Shown here: piece by piece, positions 19,611 through 31,450 of the stretch
Numbering within the stretch: the first letter of the stretch is position 1
How the letters are laid out: each line of letters starts with the position of its first letter
From: Nosema muscidifuracis
Lineage: Eukaryota > Microsporidia > Nosematidae
Direction of reading: 5' to 3'
DNA length: 64,000 nt
Assembly (NCBI GenBank): GCA_028335825.1
Contig: JAIOKI010000025.1
Span: forward strand, 186,001 to 250,000
Translations under genes and position numbers: made by a program
The notes under the pieces: generated by a model
Database searches by the model: none
Seen by the model: only the letters and a program-made list of their open reading frames with translations
What the model was told of the DNA's origin: nothing

Positions 19611-19934
19611 AAATTAGTTTTTATATTTATTAAGTGTTTTTATACACTATTTTTTTCGGGATATTATGTTTACATATTTGACATTTAAATTAGTTTTTAT
19701 ATTTATTAAGTGTTTTTATACACTATTTTTTTCGGGATATTATGTTTACATATTTGACATTTAAATTAGTTTTTATATTTATTAAGTGTTTTTATAAACT
19801 ATTTTTTTCGGGATATTATGTTTACATATTTGACATTTAAATTAGTTTTTATATTTATTAAGTGTTTTTATACATTATTTTTTTCGGGATATTATGTTTA
19901 CATATTTGACATTTAAATTAGTTTTTATATTTTG
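19611..19934. repeat. 76-bp minisatellite, four copies plus a partial fifth
   Basis: Copies begin at 19611, 19687, 19763 and 19839, with a partial copy from 19915; the period is exactly 76. The copies are almost identical: one has tataaact for tatacact, another tacatt. Each unit contains the short inverted repeat agtgt..acact and the block ttttttcgggatattatg. It starts ~75 bases upstream of the thymidylate kinase box. Confidence 0.95.
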
Positions 19935-21221
19935 AATAAATGCACATAAATGAATTTATTTTGATTAATGTTGATATCATTCGATAATTTTTTAATTCGA
20001 TATAAAATTTGTCGCATAATATATTTTTTATAAAAATTTATTAATCATTTCTTATTAAAAATATGTATACTTAATATAAATAAATATCTTTAATAATTCA
20101 AAGTACTCAAACATTATCAAAGCAACGAGCATCAGCTTTAGCGTAGATTAGAATTATGGCTTTCAGGAATAAATTTATTATATTCTATATAATTATAAAT
20201 AAATCCAGAATAACAAAGAAATATTTATTGAATTTTATAATAAATTATCTAATTATAACGACTTATTTATTTGTTCCAATAATATTTTGTGAAATTAATA
20301 AATTATTCTGTTTGTATTAATTTTAATAATATTAAATTAAATAATTTAAGAAAAGTAGTAAATTTATCTATAATAATGAGATTAATATGATAAAATATAT
20401 TCGGTTAGATATATTTTATATTTACAGAATTTATTTTTTAGTAATATCTGTATAAGATGATTTAAATACAGATTAATTATATAAGATCGGAAGAAAATTA
20501 ATTTTAATTAGAAAGTGAAGGTATAGATAAAAAATAATCAGTATATCGAAATAAAATTACAATTGATGAATTCTCTTCGAGCAGTGAAATGTAACGAATT
20601 TTTATTTTACTCAGAAATTTATATAATAATTATAATGCAAAGCTTTTTGGTAATTTCAAAAGAAAAAAATTTAATGACTTATACTTTTTATAACTAAGCA
20701 CGGTTTAAGATTTGATCTTATTTTCTTCAAAGGCATTGGTTAGTTTTTAGAAGAAGATATAAAATATTTATGACTCTTGTTACAAATCAATATCTTACTC
20801 GAGAGGTAAATTTTAATTTTTGATCTAATACTTCTATCCCTATATTTAAAATAATAACTTCTGTCTTATTTTTATTGTGTTTAGATAAACAAACTCAAAA
20901 ACACTTTATTTAATCTTTTTTAATAAATGAAATTAAATACCGTTATTAATAATTATTGAAAAAAATAAATATAAGTAAATTTATTATCTATTAATTTTTA
21001 GCAGTAAAGTGATTTACAAATTGACCAATCAATATTACAATTTCGAATAATAGCATTCTAGATTTCCTTTTTCAACACTTTATAATATAAAATCCTAACA
21101 ACTCTTCTTTCCTCATACAAAAAAGGTGCTTTAATTTAAAAAGATATACACCTTAAAAATTTAGATTTATAATTCTAATACTTATTTTTTTATATGAAAC
21201 ATTACCACTCCAGAGAATCAC
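19935..21221. other. gene-free region
   Basis: About 1.3 kb without a supportable ORF, CCC box or RNA gene. Base composition is slightly less AT-extreme in places (for example 20120-20160 and 20560-20600), so decayed sequence is possible, but I recognise nothing. Confidence 0.5.
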
Positions 21222-21975
21222 CCATACTATAAACAATACACCATACTCAACACCCTCAACAACATCCACTCATTGAACTACCTGCTAATCCGGTCATCTT
21301 TTTCATCACGGATTTCAAACTGTTTAACAGTATCTTGACCTTACACAGATTTTACTTAACTGAATCCACTTATTAAAGACATAAGTATCAGTCAAGTTGC
21401 ATCCACGAATCTTTCCTCTACATCCTGTATCACAGATCTATCTATTTATTATCAGAAATTGAACAAGATGTGATTTATAATTCGGGACCACAATCTTATC
21501 ACATTATTCTTTATATAAGATTGCAACATACACCTGTTCTTACTTCTGTATGCGCCAATCCATGTAAGCATGCAGGTATTTCCTAATGTCTATATCTTCT
21601 TAATCAAAAGAATTATTGAAATAGACATAGGGGTAGGGGTGAAATCGCTTATATAGTTTTTGAAGATACTTTGTTTGTTTTATACAACAAATTGAAAATT
21701 AAATATTTCTAAGAAATATTGATCTTAGCATATAACATATTATATTTGCTAATATTAATACATTAGTCATATATTGTCTTATTAATTATACTGGTAACAT
21801 TATGGTTGTTATTAATCTACCAGTGATATTTTGTTAAATTTCAGGTTTTCTCCTCTCAATGAAGGAATTTAAAATAAAAATTGAAATTATGAAAATATAC
21901 AAAGAGGATAAAATGATTCTTTTTACTTAACTAGTTAATATATAACTTATATAATTAAAATCTTATAAAACTTTT
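21222..21975. repeat. ~0.73-kb dispersed repeat, copy 1
   Basis: Nearly identical to 25060-25790 and in the same orientation. The shared part runs from about caccatactcaac to aactagttaatata, with few mismatches, and is richer in G and C than its surroundings. On the minus strand it carries a double start-type box, CCCC at 21636-21639 and 21630-21633, one base before an ATG at 21628 (MSISIILLIKKI, then stop). The ends show no clear terminal inverted repeats. It could be a duplicated decayed gene, an RNA gene, or the end of an unknown element. Confidence 0.8.
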
Positions 21976-22346
21976 CATTATTGAGTACACTTGCATGACT
22001 TTTTAAAGTCTTAGTTTAATGATTAATCTTTGTTAATATTATATTCAATTTAATTTTCTTTTTATTATTCTAATATTCAGAATTCTTTTTTCAAATCAAA
22101 AAAGAAATTGTTTTACATATAAATGAAGTAAACACATGATCTTTTGATCTTAGATAAAATTTGAAATTATATATATGCATAGATAAATGTTTATAATAAA
22201 GATATAAAGCTAAAAAATGAAAATCACTACACTCATGACTACATTCGATAATATAATTTATAATATGCTGAATGAAAAACAACAATATTGAAAAAAATAT
22301 AACTCAATCTAAAAATAAAATCCTTTCTCACTAGTTTATAATTTAT
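21976..22346. other. spacer between repeat copy 1 and the 5S gene
   Basis: AT-rich and without a supportable gene. A 64-codon open frame on minus (22091-22285) has no start box and looks like chance. Confidence 0.5.
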
Positions 22347-22353
22347 AAAAAAA
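22347..22353 (-). terminator. RNA polymerase III terminator of 5S rRNA
   Basis: A run of seven T on the minus strand directly after the 5S 3' end. Confidence 0.8.
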
Positions 22354-22470
22354 TTACAGCACCCAGCTTTTCCAAGCGGTCTCCCATCTTAGTACTAACT
22401 AGGCTCTTACTGGCTTAACTTCGGAGAGCTGACGAGTTCCGGTGCTTTACAGTAGATATGGCCGTAACTG
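22354..22470 (-). rRNA. 5S ribosomal RNA
   Basis: The minus strand reads AGTTACGGCCATATCTACTG at the 5' end. It continues with the conserved internal control region (CTCCGAAGTTAAGCCAG, TAGTACTAAGATGGGAGACC) and ends GGGTGCTG. The two ends pair over most of helix I. It is about 115 nt and GC-richer than anything nearby. It stands alone, not linked to other rRNA genes, between two copies of a dispersed repeat. Confidence 0.95.
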
Positions 22471-22858
22471 AAAGATAAGTTTAATAATAATTCTAATTTA
22501 CAATAATATCAATAATTATTAAGTATCTTAATATTTAATTAATAAAATTAGAAATGTTTATCAACTAAAAATATCACCAATTATATTTTCAATAACTTGA
22601 TAGTATGTATTTATAAACCATAAATATTGATTAAGTAATTATTAAGTATCTTAAAATTTAACAATCAATTTTCACTTAGTCTTTTTTACTAATTGTATAT
22701 ATGAGTCATAAATATCATATATATATCTCATGTCATTAATATCTTAGATCGGTAATCATTAATAATTAGATTTATTTTTATTTAAAATTAGTAATTAATC
22801 AAATAATTTAATTTGTTCGTTTAAAAGCAAATTAAAAAAAACTAAATGATTATCCCTA
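22471..22858. other. divergent intergenic, AT-rich
   Basis: Between 5S (minus) and the 182-residue gene (plus). A motif like attaagtatcttaatatttaat occurs at about 22516 and 22645. It ends with the start box atccctaATG. Confidence 0.5.
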
Positions 22859-23407
22859 ATGTTTGCAGAGTTAAATGATAGATCATATAATTTCCAAAAT
22901 CTTTTATCATTCTGGAGATCAATTGACTCCAAAAATGATTTTAAGATAAATAATTTAGAAAAGAAGAAAGCTCAAGTTATTTATTGTAAAACAGACTGTC
23001 AAGCTAGTAGTTTAAAAGATAGTAAAAGCAATGATAGTAAGAATGAAAAATTAGTCTCTATAGAATATAAAATCAGGAATGAATTGTCTTTTTATTTGAT
23101 CTTAAGAATAAAAAAAACTTCTAAATTCTTAATTACAGAATTAAATAAGCATTTAGAAAGGGGTGTTGTTTTAAGTTACAAAAATGAAATCATGGAATTA
23201 AAAAATGAAAAGAAATTAAAAGGTCCCGAAACTAGTGTAGGTGTTAATTCAACGGAAATTATAAAATATTCCGAGAAAAAGAAGAATTTTAATTTAATAT
23301 CTAGTTTAGTTAAAATAATCTTTTGGATCTTGCTATTGCTTCGAGAAGAAGGATATTATTCAATTATTTCCTTCTTCTCGAAGTATTTCTATAAGAAAAA
23401 ACTTTAA
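22859..23407 (+). CDS. hypothetical protein with a C-terminal membrane segment
   Basis: 182 residues, no family recognised. It is Lys/Ser/Asn-rich (DSKSNDSKNEK at about 58-68), with a hydrophobic stretch FNLISSLVKIIFWILLLL near residues 145-163 and a basic end (YFYKKKL), which would suit a tail-anchored protein. The CCC box at 22854-22856 in atccctaATG is the same arrangement as before the TMEM33-like gene, so this is probably a real gene. The last 70 bases of the coding sequence contain a perfect 15-bp inverted repeat (23339-23353 and 23369-23383). Confidence 0.6.
   Translation: MFAELNDRSYNFQNLLSFWRSIDSKNDFKINNLEKKKAQVIYCKTDCQASSLKDSKSNDSKNEKLVSIEYKIRNELSFYLILRIKKTSKFLITELNKHLERGVVLSYKNEIMELKNEKKLKGPETSVGVNSTEIIKYSEKKKNFNLISSLVKIIFWILLLLREEGYYSIISFFSKYFYKKKL
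23339..23383. repeat. perfect 15-bp inverted repeat, 15-base loop
   Basis: Arms cttcgagaagaagga (23339-23353) and tccttcttctcgaag (23369-23383). It lies inside the 3' end of the 182-residue gene, 24 bases before the stop codon ends. In RNA it would form a strong hairpin, rare in sequence this AT-rich. Confidence 0.9.
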
Positions 23408-25059
23408 GACGAATTTTATGTAAATAATATAATTAAAACATATACTAGATAATATTTTTAGTTCACTAGTCTTTTCTTAATTTACTCTGAAAAATAAAAT
23501 TCTCATATTTTATGAAATCTTCATCAAACATCACATCTTTAAATTTAACTATGATATTGAGTAGTAAAATCTAATTTAGACTAAAGTTATCAGTATATTT
23601 TCATAATATGGTAATAAGATAAATAAGAGGACTAGATATTTACTTATAGAAAAGGGAAAGAAAATTGTTTATTTAGATTTATCTTTATTTTTCACAATGT
23701 AGAACTTAACATTCTTTATTTACTTATTATTTATGACTAAAAAGTTAAATATTTTTTCCTAATTTTGACTCTTAGTACTTAATTAAGGATACCTTGATTT
23801 ATTTATCAAAATATTCGATTATTTTATATATTTTTTACAAACTATATTTAATTTAATTACTTTGATTAAAAATATTATAATGATACTTATGTAATCCAAT
23901 CAATGCGAAATTTAAAAATAAATAGAATTTAATAGATAAGTTTAATATCATATTCTTCTTGATAATACTAGTACTAAAATTATATTGATCAATATAATTT
24001 CTTACATCCAGCTTAGCTATTTAACTAAATTTGTTCCTTTTACCTTGATCATATTTCTTTACTTTCTATATGATTTTTATATCAAGACATTCACAATACA
24101 TTTGTGTAGTAGCCAAACATCAAGACAAATACTTAATGATATATTCAGAGTCATTTGATATTTAAAATCTTTTTAGTATAGATATTATTATATATTTTAC
24201 TTAAAAAAAGATAACTGATAAAACTTATTAACAATATTTCTTATAATTAATCTTTCAACTTTTTTCCATCTTACACTTCTTTTTCTCTCCATATATTACA
24301 ATTTATACTCACTAACCTTATCATTCACCAGGATCTTAAGATTGAAAAATAAACAACTTTAATAATTTATATAAGTATGCTCTAATAAGCTTATATAGAT
24401 TTTAATCATAATACACTCCATTCTTAAGTTTATTATTTGTTCTAATTTATTACTTGTTCTTATATTATAAAGTGGTAATTTCTTTCCGTTGTAAATTGTT
24501 AAGGACTAAGACCTATACATAATGATCTTTTTTTAGATCTAATATAGAAGACACTAAATTCATAGTAGTCAGGACTATTAAAATTATACCAAACTTCTAG
24601 TTTGCAAAGAAAGTAACTATAGTCATTATAGAACAAGCAACATTTAAGTTTATCAGTGAGAACTGAAATTTAAATTATAAATATCGACCAGATATTATAG
24701 GCATTTTTTATTTGTTCGTTTTATGAAACAAATAAATTTTTTAATAATCGAGAAAACATTTAGACCAAAAAATACACATTAAATATTTAATTTAATTAGA
24801 CCTGCTAGTTATCCTAAGTTAATAAATTGACATATTTCATTTAAGCAATTATAAAGAAAATTAAATACTCATGTTTCTTCAATCATATAATACTTTTCAA
24901 TCATCTATAGCGTATTCCTAATTATAACAGTCATATATAAGACATCTTATCGAATTCAACCAGCTAGTTATAGCATTGACTTTTTTCTTATTAAACCCTT
25001 TAGTTAATTTTACTTTTTTCTACTACATTGCAATCTAACAGGTCTATTTAATACTATCA
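23408..25059. other. gene-free region
   Basis: 1.65 kb with no supportable ORF, RNA gene or start box that leads into an ORF. AT-rich with mixed composition; nothing recognised. Confidence 0.5.
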
Positions 25060-25790
25060 TTCCAAACAATCTACCATACTCAACAACATCCACCTATTGA
25101 ACTACCTGCTAATCCGATCATCTTTTTCATCACAGATTTCAAACTGTTTAACAGTATCTTGACCTTACACAGATTTTACTTAACTGAATCCACTTATTAA
25201 AGACATAAGTATCAGTCAAGTTGCATCCACGAATCTTTCCTCTACATCCTGTATCACAGATCTATCTATTTATTATCAGAAATTGAACAAGATGTGATTT
25301 ATAATTCGGGACCACAATCTTATCACATTATTCTTTATATAAGATTGCAACATACACCTGTTCTTACTTCTGTATGCGCCAATTCATGTAAGCATGCAGG
25401 TAGTTCCTAATGTCTATATCTTCTTAATCAAAAGAATTATTGAAATAGACATAGGGGTAGGGGTGAAATCGCTTATATAGTTTTTGAAGATACTTTGTTT
25501 GTTTTATACAACAAATTAAAAATTAAATATTTCTAAGAAATATTGATCTTAGCATATGACATATTATATTTGCTAATATTAATACATTAGTCACATATTG
25601 TTTTATTAATTATACTGGTAAAATTATAATTGTTATTAATCTACCAGTGATATTTTGTTAAATTTCAGATTTTCTCCTCTCAATGAAGGAATTCAAAATT
25701 GAAATTATGAAAATATACAAAAAGAATGTAAAATGATCTGATTCAACTTAACTAGTTAATATATGACTTCATAGTATAAAAATCTTATTA
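25060..25790. repeat. ~0.73-kb dispersed repeat, copy 2
   Basis: Direct repeat of copy 1 (21222-21975), 3.8 kb apart. The minus-strand double CCCC box and ATG are kept (box at 25454-25457, ATG at 25452), as is the early stop after 12 codons. Beyond that point the copies differ by scattered substitutions. Confidence 0.8.
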
Positions 25791-27045
25791 AATAAATGTT
25801 TTTAATTTCATTAAATGTCAAATTAATATTTTCATATAAAATTGATGCTTATTATTAGATTTGTCAAATATTTCAAATTTCAACGAGTCTTAATTGATAA
25901 AACTGAATATTCAGCTTAAAGATCAAAAAATTTTATAATGATTAAATTATGTTACTTAATTAAAATAAACTATTATTGTTTTTATTTCTACATCATTGAG
26001 TCTTTTAATGCTATTTTTTAAAGGATGTAATAATATCCAAGTAGAGTATTTTTATTATGAAAATCGAAAGAATGCTTTAAGAAAATATAGAATGTTCTTG
26101 ATAAAGCAGATATAATTTCTACAATCATTAAATGAATTTAGGTTGTTAAAATTCAATAGATGCGTTTATTTTGAAGTTATTTTTGTTTATGCTTTATTTT
26201 GAAGTTATTTTTATGATTTTATCATATTTTATATTTCTAAGAATACTTCACAATTCTTTCCTTGGCGATATTATTGTATTCATTTCATTTATATTCGTGT
26301 AAATAATTTTCAAGTTTTTTAAGACTATAAAATGGAAATATGATTCTGATTTTATAGTTATTTTAAGTCTCTTAATATGAGTCTCACTAAAATTAGATAT
26401 CATATCATCCCAAGTTAATACATAAGAAAAAATTATCGTTTAAACCAGTATATTTGTACTATTTCATTCATTAGCAGGTCATAATGCTTCGGATTTGCCA
26501 AATTAACTATTTTTTGAATAATTTATATGTAGTTTTGAGTAGAAATTTGATTGCTACGATTATTTTATTGACTATATATAATAACATGTATTTGTCCCAA
26601 TCACCTTTAAAATACAATATTAATCAAACTATTTCTAGTTTGATCTCTTCTTTTATTATTCAAATTGTAAAAAAATGTAAAATTCAACCTAAGTATTTAA
26701 AATTTTTTATTTTTTTCCCCTTATCTTTCTTTAGTAATTTCATTTTTATAAATGAAATTCTCCCAAGTAAGAAATATCAAAGCATTTGGCTATTTTAATG
26801 TTATAGTTTTTACTTTTTTGTAAGAATGCTACATTTTTGACTAATTTTTTATTATCTTATGTTTTATATTTTCAATGTCTATTGTTATTTTATACTAAAT
26901 CGTGAAAAAAAACTTATTGACAATGTCATTCTAATATCAAGATATTCAGATATATTATTAAATTTACAAACAAATTCAACTATTTTTAATTCTTAAGACC
27001 ATACTAAAATAAATTAATTTATTAATTAAGAGTTAAATATCTAAA
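25791..27045. other. gene-free region
   Basis: No accepted gene. A 104-codon hydrophobic open frame at 26484-26798 (plus) has no start box and no recognisable family; I treat it as chance. Confidence 0.45.
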
Positions 27046-27606
27046 TCACATTCCTAGAATTTTATTCTTAATCATATACTCTTTCATTTTTTTTATAGCA
27101 ATCCCTCTATGACTGACTAAATTTTTTTCTTTAATATCCATATCTCCATATACTTTATCAGAACCATCTGGTAAAAATATATTATTAAAGCCTGTTCCTC
27201 CTTCTCTACCAGGCACAATTTTACCATGAACATCACCATTGAACAATTCATAGACGAACTCACCATCATCTTTCATAATACCAAATCCTATATAACAACT
27301 AGCTACTGCTTCTCGTCCTATTTTTGATACAAGATTTTCTATATAATCGAATCCGATTTTTAGAAAGTCTTTACCGTACGGACCAGGGAATCCGTTAAGT
27401 GCATCAATTTCTATACTGGTATCGTCTATCATAATATACTTGTTCAGATTTAATTCACATGCTTTTCTCAATTTATCATAAGCTACTTCAAATTTTGTAC
27501 CTTGGATCTCATCTATATCTATTTCAATAGGATAGACTTCTGTACCAAGGCATGCGCGTGCTTCTGCTAGTTTTGTCTTGTTTGTTGTTGCGAAATATAA
27601 ATACAT
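27046..27606 (-). CDS. HAM1: inosine triphosphate pyrophosphatase (Ham1)
   Basis: 186 residues. It hydrolyses ITP/XTP/dITP to keep deaminated purines out of nucleic acids. Motifs in order: ATTNKTKLAEARACLG (N-terminal substrate loop), IMIDDTSIEIDALNGFPGPY with the metal-binding acids, and NLVSHRGIAIKKMKEY (the SHR motif). The length is that of yeast Ham1 (197). A CCC box on this strand at 27609-27611 is two bases before the ATG. It is isolated between gene-free stretches. Confidence 0.95.
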   Translation of the reverse strand: MYLYFATTNKTKLAEARACLGTEVYPIEIDIDEIQGTKFEVAYDKLRKACELNLNKYIMIDDTSIEIDALNGFPGPYGKDFLKIGFDYIENLVSKIGREAVASCYIGFGIMKDDGEFVYELFNGDVHGKIVPGREGGTGFNNIFLPDGSDKVYGDMDIKEKNLVSHRGIAIKKMKEYMIKNKILGM

Positions 27607-30241
27607 AAGGGATAAAAATTTAAAAATAGATATCCTGGTATACTAACAGTCTGATATCAGATTTGATGATATATTTAGTTTATTTGATTTAATGCTAATA
27701 ATTTTTTTTAAAGATAATCATGACATGTCAAAAATATCATTTTGACAGCAATTTTTTACCACCTGTCAAAATATATTAAATAAATACACAAAAAAGTTTT
27801 ATGACTAAAGTTATAAAAGTTAATAGAATTAGACTTATTAGAATTTTAAATTTGAATAAGTTATGACAAATTTTATATCAAAACTGAACTATTTTCACAA
27901 AATTATAGATAATTTTATTTGAAATTTTTAAATTAAAAAATTGACTAACTTATTCAAATTTAAAATTTAGGAGGTTGTTTATGACTCATAGTCAAAAAAA
28001 GTAATCAATATTATTTTAAACAGTTGAAATATAAAAATAAAAATTATTTTAACTATCTTAAAAATTACAATATTATTTAAACAATTAAATATTTTATAAA
28101 TTATATACTTTAAGAAATACGATATTATCACAATTAAATATATTAATCTATAAAATATATGCTTTAAGAATATAAAATATGTTTATCACAATTAAAAAAT
28201 TCAATTTATAAAATATATACTTTAAGAATATAAAATATTTTAATAATGATATAAAAACAATCAATGACTCACAAAAAGAATTGATTAAATTTGTAGAAAA
28301 TCATTCCCACTTCAATGATTAATTATGAGTTTGAGAAATTGTTTAGAATAAAAAAATAATTATTTGAGTAAAAATAAAAGGAATTTATTTTAAAAAGGAT
28401 ATAAGAAAATATCTAAAGTATAATATAAAATTCTATCAAATTAATAAAATTCTTTAGTACAGAACAATATAAATAAGAATATTTCAAATAAAAAGTCAAA
28501 TTTGCATTTTAAATATTTTTCTAGAGATTTTTGACAGGTGAATAAAAAATGAAAAATCTATTGAGAATATTTTATTATGCTTTTACTTTTGTAAATTATA
28601 AAAAGCAATGTAAATACATAAATTTCATTTTACTATTGTAAAGTATCCTCTTATTATTGTTGAAAAGTATTTAAAATAATTTATAATTTTACCCCGTGCA
28701 GGAAGAAAGCAAATTAAATAAAAACATTATTGACAAGTATTAAATGGTCTTCAATTAACAAAAGTAGTAAAGGAAGTTTGTTTGAATTCAATTTGTATTT
28801 TAAAATTATAAGAGTCTTTTATATAAAAAAATAGTTAATCAAACAACTCTTAATAATTTTAAGAAGATTAAGTTAAGTTCGTCTTTGTAAACCGATCAAA
28901 TAAAAAATTATGTAATAAGTTTTTTCTATCATAACAAATTTTTAAATTAGTGTTAGTTTCAAGATCATTTTTGTTTACAAAAATAGCATTATAAAATATT
29001 ATGATATTTCTTGTAAATTTTAATATAAAGATTTTTATCTCTATTTTTATAATGTATTCTAATTTTGATGTTAAATTGATACATCGATTTAGTAAATTTT
29101 TATAATTTTATTAGAGATAATGAATTAAAAAAGTAAGTAAAATAGTTTTATAAGAGAAAATAAATTAATAAAAATTTTATTAAAGTTAATAAATTAATTT
29201 TATAAAAGTAAATAAATAACATTTTAGTCTTCTTATTATTTTATAAATAGACGTTTCTATTTTTAATTAAAATTACTGGTTACTCTTCTTTAATTCAATA
29301 ATATAAGGGGTAATATTCTTTAATATTTAAAACTAAATTAAAAAGCATGTGTCAGTAAATTAATAAATGAGTAGAATATTTTATTATGATATGATTCACT
29401 CTTTATATTTATATAATAATTATTATTATGTATTATCTTAACAATAATTACTTTTATTTAATCTATATGATTCATATTTTAAAGATCTAGATTTCTTTCT
29501 TTATTACAATGGTTTAAAAAAAGAATAAAAAAATATTTTTTAATAATTTAAAGACTTTAATATACAATAATTGAATGATTTAAAGATCTCTAAAAAATTT
29601 ATATCTTTAGTACAAAAAAATATTAAATGATTTATTTAACAAATTATTCATTTTTTATAAAAATAAGTCAGAATATTTTTTATTTGTAATTAATAAGGAG
29701 ATAAAATTTTAGATCTTTTTATAAAGCTTTATATAATTTAAAATATAATTTATCTTTAACTCTTTATTTTTTTATATATTAAATTTAATTATATTTAAAA
29801 TTTATTAATTTTCAATTAATAGATTCTTATTCATCTTTTCAATTTATTAATTTTTATTCATATTTAAAATTGATTAAATTTTATTTATCTTTTCAATTTA
29901 TTAATTTTATTTATATTTTCAATTTATTAATTTTATTCATCTTTACAATTTATTACTTTTTATTTATATTTTAAATTAATAGATTCTTATTCATCTTTAC
30001 AATTTCTATCGTCAATTAATGAATTTTTATCATCTTTGACTTTTAAAAAATTTTATCTATATTAATTTTATTTATTTTCAATTAATGAATTCTTATTTAT
30101 CTCTAATTATTTTTTAATTTATCTTTAATCAATTTATTCTTTTTTTATTTCCAATTAATTATTCTATATCAAAATTTTTTTTAAGTTGTAATATTAAATT
30201 AAAATAATATTTCAAATATTAATTTTTTTAACCCCCTATTT
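27607..30241. other. 2.6-kb gene-free divergent region
   Basis: No supportable ORF. It holds a 22-bp perfect inverted repeat (27842-27863 with 27946-27967), short tandem motifs at 28040-28250 (variants of aaaatatatactttaagaatat) and 29760-30130 (variants of caatttattaatttttattcat). Two orphan boxes (plus 28692-28695; minus 29309-29312) lead into no ORF. Confidence 0.55.
27842..27967. repeat. 22-bp perfect inverted repeat with an 82-base spacer
   Basis: Arms 27842-27863 (aattttaaatttgaataag + tta) and 27946-27967 (taacttattc, then aaatttaaaatt) are exact complements. The arms are AT-rich but not simple sequence. It could be a MITE-like remnant or an RNA hairpin. Confidence 0.8.
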
Positions 30242-31450
30242 ATGAAAAAAGGATTATCAACCTTCGGTGGTACTGTGACAATTATTACATCTATGTTAGG
30301 AGTAGGTATAAATTTTATGCCAGCTGCATTTAAAAGTATAGGGTTCATACAAAGTATATACTTTATGATAGCAGTTACTTTTCTTACTGGTCTCACTCTA
30401 TTTACAGTATCATACTCTGCTTATTTAAATAAGAGTCATACGAAAACTTATTCGTCATTAGCTTACGATACGAACAGATATTTTGGATACGCCGTAGATT
30501 TTTGTATTGTTTTGTCCCAAGTTTTCGTAGGAATATCTTTCCATAAATATATGGTACATCTTATTTTGTTATTTTTATTTGGTGTAGATGAAAGACATCC
30601 AAATTTTTATATTTTTAATGTGTCCACTCTTTTTGGTACAGGTATTGTTCTTTACTTTTTGTCTTTACTTAAAGATTTAAGTTCTCTTAAGTTTACTTCT
30701 TATCTTTCTGTTTTTTCAGTTTGTTATTTGATTGTCTTTATATTGTCTTTCTACTTTGTTAATGGAGATAAAATTCAATCAGGAGGATTTGACAGTTATA
30801 ATTATGATTACGGATTTGGAATGGGATTTTTTATTTTAGGAATGTGCTGTCAAGTGAATATGGTATCTATTTATACAGAGGTACAAGATAAATCTGTTAA
30901 AAGTTTGGTATACATGTCAGCTTTTGGATCAATAATAGGAGGATCAATATATTCAGCTGTAGGATATTTTGGATACAAGATATATGGAAATTCTATAGGA
31001 AGAAATGATTTAATTAAAAATTTCTGTTCTCCTGAATCTCCTATAAATTTAGCTCTTAAAGATTCAATATTTAGAATATGTCCTAAAATAGCTGTAATAG
31101 GATCTATTATAGTTTTATTTGGATCTTTCCCTCTTCAATTAAATCCAGCATCTTCTATTTTACTTAAGATAATGGGTAAGTCAGATGATAAAAGTAGAAT
31201 TTATTTAATAAGTTCTTTATTTGGAGTTATGTTATTAATTAACTCTATACCAGGTATAGATCTTAACGTATTTTTAAAAATATTAGGTGCTACTTTTAGT
31301 AATAGTATATCTTTCTTATTCCCTTCCTTATATTTTATATTAGCAGTAAGGAAGTTTAACTTAATATCTATATTATCAGGAGTTACTATTTTATTTAGTA
31401 TAGTAGCAGGTGGGTATATATTAAGTACAGTATCTTTTAAGAAGGAATGA
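30242..31450 (+). CDS. amino-acid transporter, AAAP/AVT family
   Basis: 402 residues with about eleven membrane segments. The opening STFGGTVTIITSMLGVGINFMPAAF is the characteristic first helix with the unwound G-x-G motif. FILGMCCQVNMVSIYTEVQ in the middle and GYKIYGNSI after it match AVT/SLC36/38 proteins. Such proteins exchange amino acids across vacuolar or plasma membranes; in a parasite without full amino-acid synthesis this is a likely uptake route. A CCCCC box at 30232-30236 is five bases before the ATG. Confidence 0.88.
   Translation: MKKGLSTFGGTVTIITSMLGVGINFMPAAFKSIGFIQSIYFMIAVTFLTGLTLFTVSYSAYLNKSHTKTYSSLAYDTNRYFGYAVDFCIVLSQVFVGISFHKYMVHLILLFLFGVDERHPNFYIFNVSTLFGTGIVLYFLSLLKDLSSLKFTSYLSVFSVCYLIVFILSFYFVNGDKIQSGGFDSYNYDYGFGMGFFILGMCCQVNMVSIYTEVQDKSVKSLVYMSAFGSIIGGSIYSAVGYFGYKIYGNSIGRNDLIKNFCSPESPINLALKDSIFRICPKIAVIGSIIVLFGSFPLQLNPASSILLKIMGKSDDKSRIYLISSLFGVMLLINSIPGIDLNVFLKILGATFSNSISFLFPSLYFILAVRKFNLISILSGVTILFSIVAGGYILSTVSFKKE

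Noticed and set aside
20484-20498. agatcggaaga resembles the start of a sequencing adapter
   Set aside because: Only 11 bases match and the continuation differs. Chance is the simpler explanation.
21600-21660. ataggggtaggggtgaaatcg looked like a small-subunit rRNA segment
   Set aside because: The flanking sequence does not continue as rRNA. It is better explained as a CCCC box on the opposite strand of a dispersed repeat.
21222-25790. Two direct 0.73-kb repeats as LTRs of one retrotransposon
   Set aside because: The interior holds a 5S gene and a gene with a host-type start box, with no primer-binding or polypurine site and no pol traces.
26484-26798. 104-codon hydrophobic open frame on plus
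   Set aside because: No start box, no family, composition like translated AT-rich spacer. I would accept it only with transcript evidence.
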